Assembly: GCA_021813405.1 (NCBI GenBank) | Contig: JAKAKS010000006.1 | Location: 57,916 to 121,915 of the forward strand | Source: Nitrospirota bacterium | Lineage (GTDB): Bacteria > Nitrospirota > Thermodesulfovibrionia > Thermodesulfovibrionales > JdFR-88 | Reading direction: 5' to 3' | Length of the DNA stretch: 64,000 bases | In this document: one piece after another, positions 34,036 through 41,619 of the stretch | Numbering within the stretch: the stretch's first letter is position 1 | Layout: each line of letters opens with the position of its first letter | Notes under the pieces: model-generated | What the model saw: only the letters and a program-made list of their open reading frames with translations | The model's database searches: none | Told to the model about the DNA's origin: nothing | Made by a program: the position numbers and the translations under genes

Positions 34036-34195
34036 CTCCGCGATTCCCCCTTGCTATTTCTTTTTCTTCCCGCTCTATCTCAGCCATCCGGCTTAAAAAC
34101 TCCGCTTCCTTTATCTCGCCCGCGTCTAGTTTGGATAGCAATCCCCTCGCCTCTTGAATCAGCTCGTCACGCCTATCGGGCTTAGATGTATTCAA
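33971..34195 (-). CDS. Early small charged helical protein
   Basis: 74 aa, TTG start overlapping the previous gene by 14 bp. A long charged helix (RRDELIQEARGLLSKLDAG, FLSRMAEIEREEKEIARG) is followed by a basic tail. The tail overlaps the next gene by 65 bp, so the true end is open to doubt. No domain recognised. Confidence 0.55.
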   Translation of the reverse strand: MNTSKPDRRDELIQEARGLLSKLDAGEIKEAEFLSRMAEIEREEKEIARGNRGDAGTVHRANNNRWRTRADLDL

Positions 34196-34523
34196 ACTCG
34201 ATCCGGTTCAGCAACTTGTATAGGCTGACCCCTGGGTGTGTTTTTACGAAAAACCTGACAAACTGAGCTGCCCCCCAATACGGGAACCCCTCTAAGGTAA
34301 CGTCCTCTTCATTGATAAGATGCAAAGGCTGAGCGCTTGTGCTTTTTATGCGTATTTGACAAATCCGCTTTACCCGCTGCCCCTTTTTTAGGCCCATGCA
34401 CTTTTCACATGCGTTCACGATATCGCCGGGTTTCAAGAACCACCATCCGTCACGCCTGGTTACGGTTTTTGTTTTATTGCGCACCTGCTCAGTGGTAAGC
34501 GAAAAGGACATATTCCGAGGCAT
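34182..34523 (-). CDS. ASCH-like domain protein
   Basis: 113 aa from ATG 34523, not the longer frame to 34664, because that ATG joins the stop of a 39-aa gene as TAATG. MSFSLTTEQVRNKTKTVTRR, then GWWFLKPGDIVNACEK and KKGQRVKRICQIRI, is the phage ASCH (PUA-like) pattern of TVTRR...W..LKPGD. ASCH domains bind RNA or modified nucleotides. The role in this element is unknown, although proximity to a DNA methyltransferase is notable. Confidence 0.78.
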   Translation of the reverse strand: MPRNMSFSLTTEQVRNKTKTVTRRDGWWFLKPGDIVNACEKCMGLKKGQRVKRICQIRIKSTSAQPLHLINEEDVTLEGFPYWGAAQFVRFFVKTHPGVSLYKLLNRIEFEYI

Positions 34524-34642
34524 TACCGTATCACCCCCATGCCTTTCAACATCTCCCTGGCCGTAACAAAGCACGCCACTCCACAGAGCACAAACGCCGG
34601 CCATAATGGCCGCATGAATTCCCAAAAGCTGGAATATGACAT
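34523..34642 (-). CDS. 39-aa membrane peptide with one-base overlaps on both sides
   Basis: A short frame beginning MSYSSFWEFMRPLWPAFVL and continuing CGVACFVTARE. It starts as TGATG on the upstream stop with GAGGGGAAG upstream, and ends as TAATG on the ASCH gene. One membrane helix covers about residues 12-27. Perfect coupling on both sides makes it very likely translated. It could be an accessory membrane peptide of the early operon; function unknown. Confidence 0.68.
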   Translation of the reverse strand: MSYSSFWEFMRPLWPAFVLCGVACFVTAREMLKGMGVIR

Positions 34643-34896
34643 CAGCGCTTCCCCTCCGGGGCAAACCTGCATCCCTTGCAAATCCATGAGACCTTAGGCA
34701 TTACGTTGGAAGCGCAGCACCCCGGCCTTTTATCCATGTCCGGCAGGACGAAATAGATAACAAAAAAGGGTAGGGCCGCGATTATCCACCCGGCCGCGGC
34801 TAGCAGATCGCTTTCCGATATTCCAAGCACAGCCATCAGGGCGCAAAAGGCCACGGCTATAATGCCCGTCAACTGACGTTTTTCTACCTTGTTCAA
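34642..34896 (-). CDS. Small early membrane protein with cysteine motif
   Basis: 84 aa, TTG start overlapping the upstream stop (TTGA) with GGTGG upstream. There are two membrane helices (about 9-26, GIIAVAFCALMAVLG, and 31-51, LAAAGWIIAALPFFVIYFVL). A polar tail carries CC...CKGC. No family is recognised. Together with the 39-aa peptide it forms a small membrane module in the early operon. Confidence 0.65.
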   Translation of the reverse strand: MNKVEKRQLTGIIAVAFCALMAVLGISESDLLAAAGWIIAALPFFVIYFVLPDMDKRPGCCASNVMPKVSWICKGCRFAPEGKR

Positions 34897-35150
34897 GCTG
34901 CCACCCCGCTCTGTTCTTTTGTATCTTTTGCCGCCTGTTTAGCCTCCCTGCTTTTGCGCGCGCGGATGGCCCGCGTGGCAACCATATGGTCCCCCGTGAA
35001 CTGCACAAACCAGTATTCACAGCCCGTTTGTTTGCGTATCCTGTTTTCATTTATGCGGATCTCGCGTTCCAGCAGTACCGCCTCGCCCTCCGGGTCCGTT
35101 TGCGTTTCCGTGTCCCGGTAAATGATTATTTTGTCCCCCGCCTTAAGCAC
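34893..35150 (-). CDS. Early hypothetical protein
   Basis: 85 aa from GTG 35150, with GGAAAGGAG upstream and an 8-bp overlap on the preceding gene; the longer frame to 35201 is rejected. KAGDKIIIYRDTETQTDPEGEA looks beta-rich, ending in YWFVQFTGDH and then a basic helix (RARKSREAKQAAKDTK). The tail suggests nucleic-acid contact. No family assigned. Confidence 0.62.
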   Translation of the reverse strand: MLKAGDKIIIYRDTETQTDPEGEAVLLEREIRINENRIRKQTGCEYWFVQFTGDHMVATRAIRARKSREAKQAAKDTKEQSGVAA

Positions 35151-35376
35151 CGTGCCTCTCCTTTCCTTGCTCTTCCAGAATCCTGTAATGGTCCTGTTCA
35201 AGTTGTGCCATAACCTTGTGATGATTGCATTGCGCGTCCCTGCAAAGCTCCGGATAGTGGCACTCCGCCATATGCCCCTGCATGCAGAAAATGCATGACA
35301 TCTCGCTTATTTCGCCCCTGGGGCATTTACCCTCCGCTATCAGGTCCACGCCCATGGGATAGTTTTTGGATGCCAT
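35143..35376 (-). CDS. Early cysteine/histidine-rich protein
   Basis: 77 aa that starts directly on the previous stop (TAAATG). Cys/His pattern: GKCPRG, MSCIFCMQGHMAECHYPELC, CNHHK, enough for one or two zinc sites. The C-terminal helix is Gln/Glu-rich (LEQDHYRILEEQGKERHG). Possibly a small zinc-binding regulator; no family recognised. Confidence 0.65.
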   Translation of the reverse strand: MASKNYPMGVDLIAEGKCPRGEISEMSCIFCMQGHMAECHYPELCRDAQCNHHKVMAQLEQDHYRILEEQGKERHGA

Positions 35377-35571
35377 TTAATTCACCCCATCCTGCGGGAT
35401 TGCCGCTTTCATCTCCGCTTTTTTCGTTTCCAGGAAGAGCACAACTTTGTTTGGGTTGCTTATGAGTATTGGTGTAAGCTCTTTCTCATATATGCGCCCC
35501 ATGGCAACGCCCGTAAGGAATGCCTCGATGTTGCCTTTTTCGCTCTCCGGTATCCCCGCGTCCCTTAACAT
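35377..35571 (-). CDS. Early small hypothetical protein
   Basis: 64 aa with no obvious ribosome site at ATG 35571, 23 bp after the CII-like gene. It looks helical (SEKGNIEAFLTGVAMGRIYEK, PNKVVLFLETKKAEMKAA). It is kept because it fills the operon exactly and couples to the next gene by TAAATG. Confidence 0.6.
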   Translation of the reverse strand: MLRDAGIPESEKGNIEAFLTGVAMGRIYEKELTPILISNPNKVVLFLETKKAEMKAAIPQDGVN

Positions 35572-35594
35572 CTAGTTGATTTTTTGGTCTAGTG

Positions 35595-36008
35595 TCACTT
35601 TTTTCCCTTCTTTTTCGGCATTGCTTCCGCGCCGGTTATTTGCGCGTCTATCATTTCCCTGCGGGCAAGGAGTTCCGCAATTTCCCGATCCATATTTTCC
35701 CGCTTCGCCTTCAGGTGATTCAGGCCGTCCCCGGCGGGCCGCAGATTGTACGCGGCCATCAGCTCCGCGTCCCCGGACCAATCGGCCAGGGCGTTAAGCA
35801 GGTCCACCGGGAAATGCTGTTCGCCCGATATGTACCTGTAAAGGCTGCGGGCTCCGAGTTCGTAGGTGTTTCCGGTGTGCGGGTTGTTATGCTTGCTGAG
35901 ATAATCGAGAAATGAATTTACGCGGGATTGCTCACGGGCTTCGTCCCCGTAAAAGAAAATCCTCTGAAGGTGCCTTACGCTGCCCTCCGAGTTCTTTAGC
36001 TGTGCCAA
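35595..36008 (-). CDS. CII-like phage regulator
   Basis: 137 aa. The centre reads like a helix-turn-helix regulator: YELGARSLYRYISGEQHFPV and DLLNALADWSGDAELMAAYN, close to the phage regulatory protein CII (CP76-like) pattern. A charged C-terminal helix (LKAKRENMDREIAELLARR) suits oligomerisation, and the tail is basic. It is the second gene of the leftward operon opposite the repressor, where a delayed-early or lysogeny regulator is expected. Confidence 0.68.
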   Translation of the reverse strand: MAQLKNSEGSVRHLQRIFFYGDEAREQSRVNSFLDYLSKHNNPHTGNTYELGARSLYRYISGEQHFPVDLLNALADWSGDAELMAAYNLRPAGDGLNHLKAKRENMDREIAELLARREMIDAQITGAEAMPKKKGKK

Positions 36009-36124
36009 CCTGCAACCCCGCTTTGCATGATGTACCCTCGCCCCTCTGAATTTTTTAGTGCCCGTCTGTCCGGGCTGTCATACCGCTTTTAGCGCTGGGC
36101 CTGGCCGGTATCGCCGTGATCCTT

Positions 36125-36349
36125 TTAAGTCCTTGCCGTGTCTTCAGCAGATGGCGCAGCCGCCGGTTTAATCGGTTCCAGTGCGCCACACTGAAGCGCG
36201 ATAGTGCCGTACCCCAGATGGCCGAAAGCACCATCGGATGACTGGCCCATGCTGTGGATCCCGGATAGCGCGCTTTCAAGCAGTCTTTTATCCGTGCAGC
36301 CTTTGGCCTTTCCGCAAGCCCCGCATGTCGAATAAATCGAATAGCTCAT
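36125..36349 (-). CDS. First small gene of the leftward early operon
   Basis: 74 aa from ATG 36349 (GGGGGTGA upstream; longer frame to 36391 rejected). It begins SYSIYSTCGACGKAKGCTDKR, with three cysteines, followed by LESALSGIHSMGQSSDGAFGH, and ends Pro/Ala-rich. A small zinc-binding or Cro-like role would fit its position, but no HTH can be recognised. Confidence 0.6.
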   Translation of the reverse strand: MSYSIYSTCGACGKAKGCTDKRLLESALSGIHSMGQSSDGAFGHLGYGTIALQCGALEPIKPAAAPSAEDTART

Positions 36350-36618
36350 ATCCTCACCCCCTTTCAGTTCAATCATTTCCCCTCCGTTCATTCTTTGACT
36401 TTTGATATGTCACGTATCGAAAAAACAAATGCTTTGCCGGGCAAAAATAAAAGGCAAAAAGACGTGACGAATTGAATTTACTGGGCACTTCCTGAAGCGG
36501 TAAAACAGAGACATGGAAAAATTTAAATGGGGCAGGGGTGGCTCGGAGTATTTTCACCCGTCTGCCATGGATTGCTCCGATTTCTTTTACGGGACACCGC
36601 CCCTGATTAAATGCAAAA

Positions 36619-36672
36619 GCGGCCAGGTTGTCATGGCTGAAAGTGGGGTAAGCACTCACGCACCCTGGCCGC
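36619..36672. other. Stem-loop in the control region
   Basis: GCGGCCAGG (36619-36627) and CCTGGCCGC (36664-36672) are a perfect 9-bp inverted repeat with a 36-nt loop. It could be a regulatory RNA element, an attenuator in the leader of the leftward operon, or a protein site. Confidence 0.5.
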
Positions 36673-36765
36673 GTAATGACCGAAACTCCCGGCAAAGGGC
36701 GTTCGGCCAACTCAATTTTCAGTTTTGGGCTTTGCGTTCTTTCAACCATGACGGGTGTATGATGC

Positions 36766-36843
36766 TCTGTTTAAAACAGAAATACAAAACCGGATTTTTG
36801 CTTAAAACAGGTGGTTTTCGGGGCTTTTTATTGTTTTAAACGA
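36766..36843. promoter_or_regulatory. Three repressor operator candidates
   Basis: O1 is the perfect palindrome TCTGTTTAAAACAGA centred at 36773. O2 (TTGCTTAAAACAGG, centre 36804) and O3 (ATTGTTTTAAACGAT, centre 36837) share the TTTAAAACA core. The spacings of 31 and 33 bp place them on the same DNA face, as for cooperative repressor binding. They lie directly upstream of the repressor gene. Confidence 0.75.
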
Positions 36844-36894
36844 TAAAAACGCCTTTTTCCTTAATCTCACTTAATTTTGCTTGCGGGGGAAACA

Positions 36895-37320
36895 ATGAAA
36901 AATTTATATTGCGGCATGAGGGGAAAGCGTCCAGTTGATGAGGTTTTAAAAAAAGAATTCGGGCAGCGGTTTAAGGCATTAGTAGACAAGACGCCATTAT
37001 CAAAAGTAGCTAATCAGCTCGATAACATAGTAAGTCCGGTCACTCTATGGGATTACGTCAATGGCCAGTCCTTGCCCGGCCCTGTTGTTTTAAAAAAGAT
37101 AGCTGAGTTTTATAACGTCACAGTCGATTATCTTCTTTCCGGTCAGCAACCCTTATTCCCCGTTACGGACATGGAAAAGAAATTCTTTAATACCATGCGA
37201 GAAGCCGAGGCCCTGGGAATCGCTGAACAGGCTGAACATTTCGTCAGGATAATGATCGAACAAAAAAAGCAGGCTGAAACAAACTCTGGCATGGAGAGCA
37301 AGGCATCTGAAAATCATTAA
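36895..37320 (+). CDS. Cro/CI-type phage repressor
   Basis: 141 aa from ATG 36895 (GGGGGA upstream; TTG 36877 is less likely). An HTH of the XRE type covers residues 20-85: FGQRFKALV...SKVANQLD, SPVTLWDYVNGQSLPG, VVLKKIAEFYNVTVDYLLSG. The C-terminal part is a helical dimerisation region without the Ser-Lys self-cleavage motif, so induction cannot be by RecA-type autoproteolysis. It is the likely lysogeny repressor acting on the three upstream operators. Confidence 0.82.
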   Translation: MKNLYCGMRGKRPVDEVLKKEFGQRFKALVDKTPLSKVANQLDNIVSPVTLWDYVNGQSLPGPVVLKKIAEFYNVTVDYLLSGQQPLFPVTDMEKKFFNTMREAEALGIAEQAEHFVRIMIEQKKQAETNSGMESKASENH

Positions 37321-37336
37321 ATAGGAGGGTGTGAAG

Positions 37337-37543
37337 ATGAAGAAATTTTTATTGGTTATCTTTTTATTTTTGGGGCTGGCCGGATGTGCAAGCGAGGCAG
37401 GGCCTTTTGTAACCAACATTTCCAGCGATGGCCGTGGCGGAATTGTAGTAGAAAAGTGCATGGTCGATTTAAATCGATACACACAGACTGTTGACGCCAG
37501 AGATTGCACGGAAACAAACATAACTCTATATCAGAAAAAATAA
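37337..37543 (+). CDS. Small lipoprotein in the lysogeny block
   Basis: 68 aa from ATG 37337 with AGGAGGG upstream. Signal sequence KKFLLVIFLFLGLAGC ends in a lipobox (LAGC). The short mature domain has ISSDGRGGIVVEKCMVDLN and CTETNITL. Small lipoproteins expressed from prophages often alter receptors or exclude other phages, and this one lies between repressor and integrase, where lysogenic conversion genes are common. That role is inference. Confidence 0.72.
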   Translation: MKKFLLVIFLFLGLAGCASEAGPFVTNISSDGRGGIVVEKCMVDLNRYTQTVDARDCTETNITLYQKK

Positions 37544-37545
37544 TC

Positions 37546-38649
37546 ATGTCCGTCTACAAGCGCGGGGATTCCTGGTATATCGATCTTATAATCAAAGGCC
37601 GGCGCATCAACAAAAAGGCCGGCAGGACGAAAGGGGAGGCGAGGGAAGCCGAGGCCTCGATCCGCGCACAGGCCCGCGCCGCTCAATTCGGCCTGGCCGC
37701 CGCGTATCCGCTTAAAACTTTCCATTCCGCAATGACGGAATTTCTGGAACATCAGGCGGCCACAAAGGCCCCGGCCACTTACGCCGGGGATAAATGGTAC
37801 TACGAAAAGCACCTTCAGGATTTCTGGGGGGAACGGCAGCTTACGTCCATCACATCGGAAAACCTTATAGATTTCCAGAAACTGAAAAAATCTTCCGCCC
37901 TGGGCAATCGCACGGTGAATATCTGCGTGAACCTCGTGCGTAAGGCCCTGCACTATTCCGCAATAAAAGGATGGTGCCCTTCGCCCTCGATGCTCAAATT
38001 CCCCAAGCTCACGGAGCCGCGCCGCCTGCATGCCTATCTGGCACCGGAGGAATACCAGCGCCTTTTAAAAGGCTTCACGCCCCGGGGATGGATGGCCTAT
38101 TACCGCACTATATTCGGCGTGCTGACGGGGCTGAGGCCCGCGGAGCTGTCTTACCTGGCATGGACGGACGTGGACACGTCCATGGCCATGATGCGCGTCA
38201 CATCGAAGCCCAAGGAGGGCTGGCAGATTAAAACCAATCAGGAACGGGCCGTGCCTCTTTCTCTCGAGGCCCTGGAGGTGCTTGGGGCCGTCAAAAAGAT
38301 GATCTCGGAAAAGAACAAAGCGCCACGCCGCCGGAAAGCCGAAATAAAAACGCCCTGGGTGTTCTCAGATGGCCCAAGGCCGGTGAAATCCATAAAGATA
38401 GCCCTGCGTACCGCGTCCACCAAGGCAAAGCTCTCCAGGACGGTTACAGCCAATATGCTGCGCCACACCTTTGCAACCCACGCCCTGCGCGCTGGCAGCT
38501 CCATAAAGGCCGTAAAGGACCTCATGGGCCATACCGAGATAGAGACTACGGAAAAATACCTGCACGTCCTTCCGGAAGATCTCCGGGACACCGTTGCACG
38601 GGTAAGTATCATGTCCAAAAACGAGGGCACCGAACCCGAGGGTCGATAA
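37546..38649 (+). CDS. int: Tyrosine integrase
   Basis: 367 aa from ATG 37546, 2 bp after the lipoprotein stop. An N-terminal arm-binding segment (MSVYKRGDSWYIDLIIKG) and a SAM-like core-binding domain precede the catalytic domain with Arg197 (LTGLRPAEL), Arg306 (MLRHTFATHAL), His329 (LMGHTEIETT) and nucleophile Tyr338 (EKYLHV). The first histidine of the usual HxxR box is Asn303 here, a known but less common variant. It lies 131 bp from attR and would catalyse integration at tRNA-Arg(CCG). Confidence 0.93.
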   Translation: MSVYKRGDSWYIDLIIKGRRINKKAGRTKGEAREAEASIRAQARAAQFGLAAAYPLKTFHSAMTEFLEHQAATKAPATYAGDKWYYEKHLQDFWGERQLTSITSENLIDFQKLKKSSALGNRTVNICVNLVRKALHYSAIKGWCPSPSMLKFPKLTEPRRLHAYLAPEEYQRLLKGFTPRGWMAYYRTIFGVLTGLRPAELSYLAWTDVDTSMAMMRVTSKPKEGWQIKTNQERAVPLSLEALEVLGAVKKMISEKNKAPRRRKAEIKTPWVFSDGPRPVKSIKIALRTASTKAKLSRTVTANMLRHTFATHALRAGSSIKAVKDLMGHTEIETTEKYLHVLPEDLRDTVARVSIMSKNEGTEPEGR

Positions 38650-38654
38650 GGCCC

Positions 38655-38680
38655 GATGTCGGGACTTTGCCGGGACTTTT
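38655..38680 (+). repeat. Right copy of tandem 11-bp TGTCGGG repeats
   Basis: GATGTCGGGACTTTG is followed with an 11-bp period by CCGGGACTTTT, 100 bp inside the right attachment core and just after the integrase stop. It mirrors the left-end pair at 7835-7856. Confidence 0.5.
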
Positions 38681-38780
38681 CCGTCATTTTCCCGTCAACC
38701 ACTGGGTAAAAATACCCCAAACCCCGATAGTACGCACCAACTTTTAGAGGTAAGTTCCACTTTCCTTTTTGCTTTGTCTA

Positions 38781-38826
38781 GCCTCCGGAGCCGAGGGTCA
38801 GAGGTTCGAATCCTCCCAGGCGCGCT
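38781..38826 (+). repeat. attR core, 46-bp direct repeat of the tRNA-Arg(CCG) 3' part
   Basis: Exact copy of 7728-7773. The first part of the tRNA is missing here, so this is the displaced original 3' end and not a functional gene. It marks the right end of the element; host sequence resumes at 38827. Confidence 0.95.
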
Positions 38827-39095
38827 TTCAGCCAAACCATGCGCCGCGCTTCCCTGCCGGTACCCGGGGTTGTAAACAAGCTGCTATGCCGGCCTTCTTT
38901 TTAATTCAATAGGTTATCTGCCCTGTTGCCGCCCCGCGGGAAAAAGCTGTACGCCGGATCACAGGTAAGAAGCCATGAAAAACCTTGTTTTTCAACCACT
39001 CTCGTTGACTTTTCCCTGTTTTCGGGGGTATTATGATTTCAGAGATAACAGGATTCCGGGCAGGTAACTGTAGTCTAAGAAAAAAGAGGTTGCAC
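38827..39095 (+). promoter_or_regulatory. Intergenic region with clpC promoter
   Basis: Host DNA between attR and clpC. TTGACT (39005-39010) and TATTAT (39029-39034), 18 bp apart, form a good housekeeping-type promoter about 60 bp before the clpC start. No CIRCE or other heat-shock operator is seen. Nothing else recognisable lies between 38827 and 39004. Confidence 0.65.
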
Positions 39096-41534
39096 ATGTT
39101 TGAGAAATTCACCGAACGCGGCAGAAAAATCATCATCTACGCCAAAGAAGAAGCCGAAAAGCGTCAGAACGACTATCTGGGCACAGAACACCTCCTGCTT
39201 GCACTCTTAAGAGAAGAGGATTCCCTTCCGGTTGTAATCATCAAGAAAATGGGGCTGTCCATCGATGAATTGAAACTTGAGGTTGAAAGGAACATCCCGG
39301 CGGGCAACAACGTGCTCACCTTCAGCGATGTCCCGTTCACCCCAAGGGCCAAGAAGGTGCTGGAACTGGCGGTGGAAGAGGCCAGGCTGCTTGGGCACAA
39401 TTATATCGGCAGTGAGCACCTGCTACTGGGCATAATCCGGGAGGACGAGGGCATTGCGGGCAAGATCCTGCGCACCTTCGGGGCCAACCTGCTTGGGGCC
39501 AGGCAGCTCACCATAAATCTCTCCATGAAGGCATACACGCAGCCGAAGGAGAAGAAGAGCAGCACGCCCGCCCTTGATGAATTCGGCAGGGACCTTACCC
39601 AGATGGCGCGCGAGGAAAAGCTGGATCCCGTTGTGGGCAGGGAAGATGAGATAGAGCGCATCATGCAGATACTGGGCAGGAGGATAAAAAACAATCCCGC
39701 CATTATCGGCGAGCCTGGTGTAGGCAAAACGGCAATAGTGGAAGGGCTTGCGCAAAAGATAGTTTCGGGCGACGTGCCTGAAAACCTGCTTGGCAAGCGC
39801 ATAGTTGGCCTGGACCTGGGCGCGCTGATAGCCGGAACAAAGTACCGTGGCCAGTTCGAGGAGCGGCTAAAGGTTGTAATGAAGGAGATCACGGCTTCCG
39901 ATAACGTGATCATGTTCATAGACGAGTTCCACACTATAATCGGCGCCGGCGCGGCTGAAGGGTCCGTTGACGCCTCCAGCATGCTCAAACCCGCCCTCTC
40001 CAGGGGCGAGATACAGTGCATCGGGGCAACAACGCCCAACGAATACAGGAAGTACATCGAAAAAGACGGCGCGCTGGAGCGCAGGTTCCAGCCGGTTTAT
40101 GTGGAGCCGCCCCAGGTGGAGCAGGCCGTAGGCATACTGAAGGGGCTTAGAAACAGGTATGAGACCCACCACAGGGTAAAATACACCGACGAGGCCATCG
40201 AGGCCGCGGCAAAGCTGTCGGAGCGCTATGTGGCCGACAGGTTTCTGCCGGACAAGGCCATAGACGTTATAGACGAGACCGGGGCCAGGCTCCGGCTGAA
40301 AAGATACACGCCTCCGGCCGAGCTGAAAGAGCTGGAGGGGGATCTCGAGAGGCTGGCCAAGGAGAAGGGGCTTTATGTGAGGCTTCACGACCTTGAGAAG
40401 GCCGCTTCCGTCCGCAGTGAGGAGGAGCGCCTGAAGAAGCTTTACGACCAGCTCAAGACCCAGTGGCGGGCCAACCTCCAGAAGGAGATCCCGGTGGCCA
40501 CTGAAGAGGATGTGTCCTACACGGTTGCCAAGATGACCGGCATTCCCCTCATCAAACTTGAGGAAAAGGAGTCCGAAAAGCTCCTCCGGATGGAAGACGA
40601 GATGCACAAGAGGATAATCGCGCAGGACGAGGCCATAAAGGTGATATCCAGGGCCGTAAGGCGCTCCAGGGCCGGAATAAAGAGCAGGCGCAAGCCGATA
40701 GGCTCTTTCTTCTTCCTCGGGCCGACAGGCGTGGGCAAGACAGAGCTTGCCAAGGCACTGGCGGAGTTCCTCTTTAACGACGAGAACGCGCTTGTAAAGA
40801 TAGACATGTCCGAGTATATGGAAAGGTTTAACGTCTCCAGGCTCACCGGCGCGCCCCCAGGATATGTGGGGTACGAGGAAGGCGGCCAGCTTACGGAAAA
40901 GATCCGCAAGCGGCCCTACTCCGTGGTGCTCTTCGATGAAATCGAGAAGGCGCACCCGGATGTGTTCAACATCCTCTTGCAGGTGCTGGACGAGGGCGTG
41001 CTCACGGACAGCTTTGGAAGAAAGGTGGACTTCAAGAACTCGGTTATCATCATGACCTCGAATCTTGGCGCCAGGTTCATAGACAAGGCCACGCCGCTTG
41101 GCTTCCAGGCGGGCACGAGCGACGAGACATACCTGAAGATCAAGGACAGCGTGATGGACGCCCTTAAAAAGACGTTCAATCCCGAGTTCTTAAACAGGGT
41201 GGACGAGACCGTGGTTTTCCATCCGCTGGAGAAGAAGCACCTGGTGGAGATAATAGACCTGCTTGTCTCCGAGACCAACAAGCAGCTTATAGAGCAGGAG
41301 CTTATGGTGGAGCTTACGCCCGAGGTGAAAGATTGGCTGATAGAGAAGTACTTCCAGCCCACCTATGGCGCAAGGCCGATGAGAAGGGCCATACAGAAAG
41401 AAATTGAAGACCCGCTCTCCGAGGAGATACTCAGAGGCAAGTTCAAGGAAGGCACCAAGATAAAGGTGACTCTTGAGGGCAACAACCCCGTCTTCGTGCC
41501 GGCTGAAGAGGACGTGCTGAGCGGAGTCAACTGA
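39096..41534 (+). CDS. clpC: ATP-dependent protease ATPase subunit ClpC
   Basis: 812 aa from ATG 39096 (AAGAGGT upstream; the longer frame is rejected). The N domain begins [20 protein letters not shown], with the [14 protein letters not shown] and [15 protein letters not shown] repeats of Clp_N. The first AAA+ domain has [13 protein letters not shown] and the second [18 protein letters not shown]-type middle region lies between them, and the C-terminal D2-small domain ends [22 protein letters not shown]. It unfolds proteins for ClpP in the cytosol and is followed by a terminator, so it is monocistronic. Confidence 0.95.
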   Translation: MFEKFTERGRKIIIYAKEEAEKRQNDYLGTEHLLLALLREEDSLPVVIIKKMGLSIDELKLEVERNIPAGNNVLTFSDVPFTPRAKKVLELAVEEARLLGHNYIGSEHLLLGIIREDEGIAGKILRTFGANLLGARQLTINLSMKAYTQPKEKKSSTPALDEFGRDLTQMAREEKLDPVVGREDEIERIMQILGRRIKNNPAIIGEPGVGKTAIVEGLAQKIVSGDVPENLLGKRIVGLDLGALIAGTKYRGQFEERLKVVMKEITASDNVIMFIDEFHTIIGAGAAEGSVDASSMLKPALSRGEIQCIGATTPNEYRKYIEKDGALERRFQPVYVEPPQVEQAVGILKGLRNRYETHHRVKYTDEAIEAAAKLSERYVADRFLPDKAIDVIDETGARLRLKRYTPPAELKELEGDLERLAKEKGLYVRLHDLEKAASVRSEEERLKKLYDQLKTQWRANLQKEIPVATEEDVSYTVAKMTGIPLIKLEEKESEKLLRMEDEMHKRIIAQDEAIKVISRAVRRSRAGIKSRRKPIGSFFFLGPTGVGKTELAKALAEFLFNDENALVKIDMSEYMERFNVSRLTGAPPGYVGYEEGGQLTEKIRKRPYSVVLFDEIEKAHPDVFNILLQVLDEGVLTDSFGRKVDFKNSVIIMTSNLGARFIDKATPLGFQAGTSDETYLKIKDSVMDALKKTFNPEFLNRVDETVVFHPLEKKHLVEIIDLLVSETNKQLIEQELMVELTPEVKDWLIEKYFQPTYGARPMRRAIQKEIEDPLSEEILRGKFKEGTKIKVTLEGNNPVFVPAEEDVLSGVN

Positions 41535-41543
41535 TAATGTCAT

Positions 41544-41587
41544 GGACAAGGGGCAAAATCCGCAGGATTTGTCCCTTGTCCTTTTAT
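41544..41587 (+). terminator. Terminator of clpC
   Basis: GGACAAGGG..CAAAATCC and GGATTTG..TCCCTTGTCC form a long stem with a 3-nt loop, followed by TTTTATT. The first ATG of the next open frame (41542) lies on this hairpin and is therefore unlikely to be used. Confidence 0.85.
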
Positions 41588-41619
41588 TGTCCCCTGCTGC
41601 CCGGATATTGAAAGCCAGC

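Larger units (their letters stand above)
36350..36894. promoter_or_regulatory. Lysogeny control region between divergent operons
   Basis: About 545 bp separates the repressor from the leftward early operon. Open frames exist on both strands (for example 36369-36749 minus) but lack ribosome sites and look non-coding. The region holds three operator-like palindromes at its right side and a long-stem hairpin at 36619-36672. Divergent promoters must lie here; a minus-strand TTGTAT overlapping the outer operators may be a -35 box. Confidence 0.6.
7728..38826. mobile_element. Integrated temperate virus-like element, about 31.1 kb, probably tailless and membrane-containing
   Basis: The element is bounded by the 46-bp att repeat and has its own tyrosine integrase beside the right end. 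It has two leftward gene blocks (early/replication 36.3-25.7 kb; structural/lysis 25.3-8.3 kb) and a short rightward lysogeny block (36.9-38.6 kb). Phage character is shown by the C5 methyltransferase, primase-helicase, Cro/CI repressor, CII-like regulator, 3TM holin and lytic transglycosylases. No terminase, portal, head protease, tail or tape-measure gene is visible. Instead many small proteins end in a single transmembrane helix and several are beta-sandwich-like, which suggests a tailless virus with an internal membrane. Boundaries are seen directly; the virion type is inferred. Confidence 0.88.

Noticed and set aside
36369..36749. 126-aa minus-strand frame in the immunity region
   Set aside because: No ribosome site; a competing frame on the other strand and structured DNA suggest a control region.
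39867..40955. 362-aa minus-strand frame inside clpC
   Set aside because: Shadow of clpC, whose frame carries all family motifs.
41542..41619. Start of the thioredoxin-like gene at ATG 41542
   Set aside because: The codon lies on the terminator hairpin of clpC and would add 26 residues before the signal peptide.
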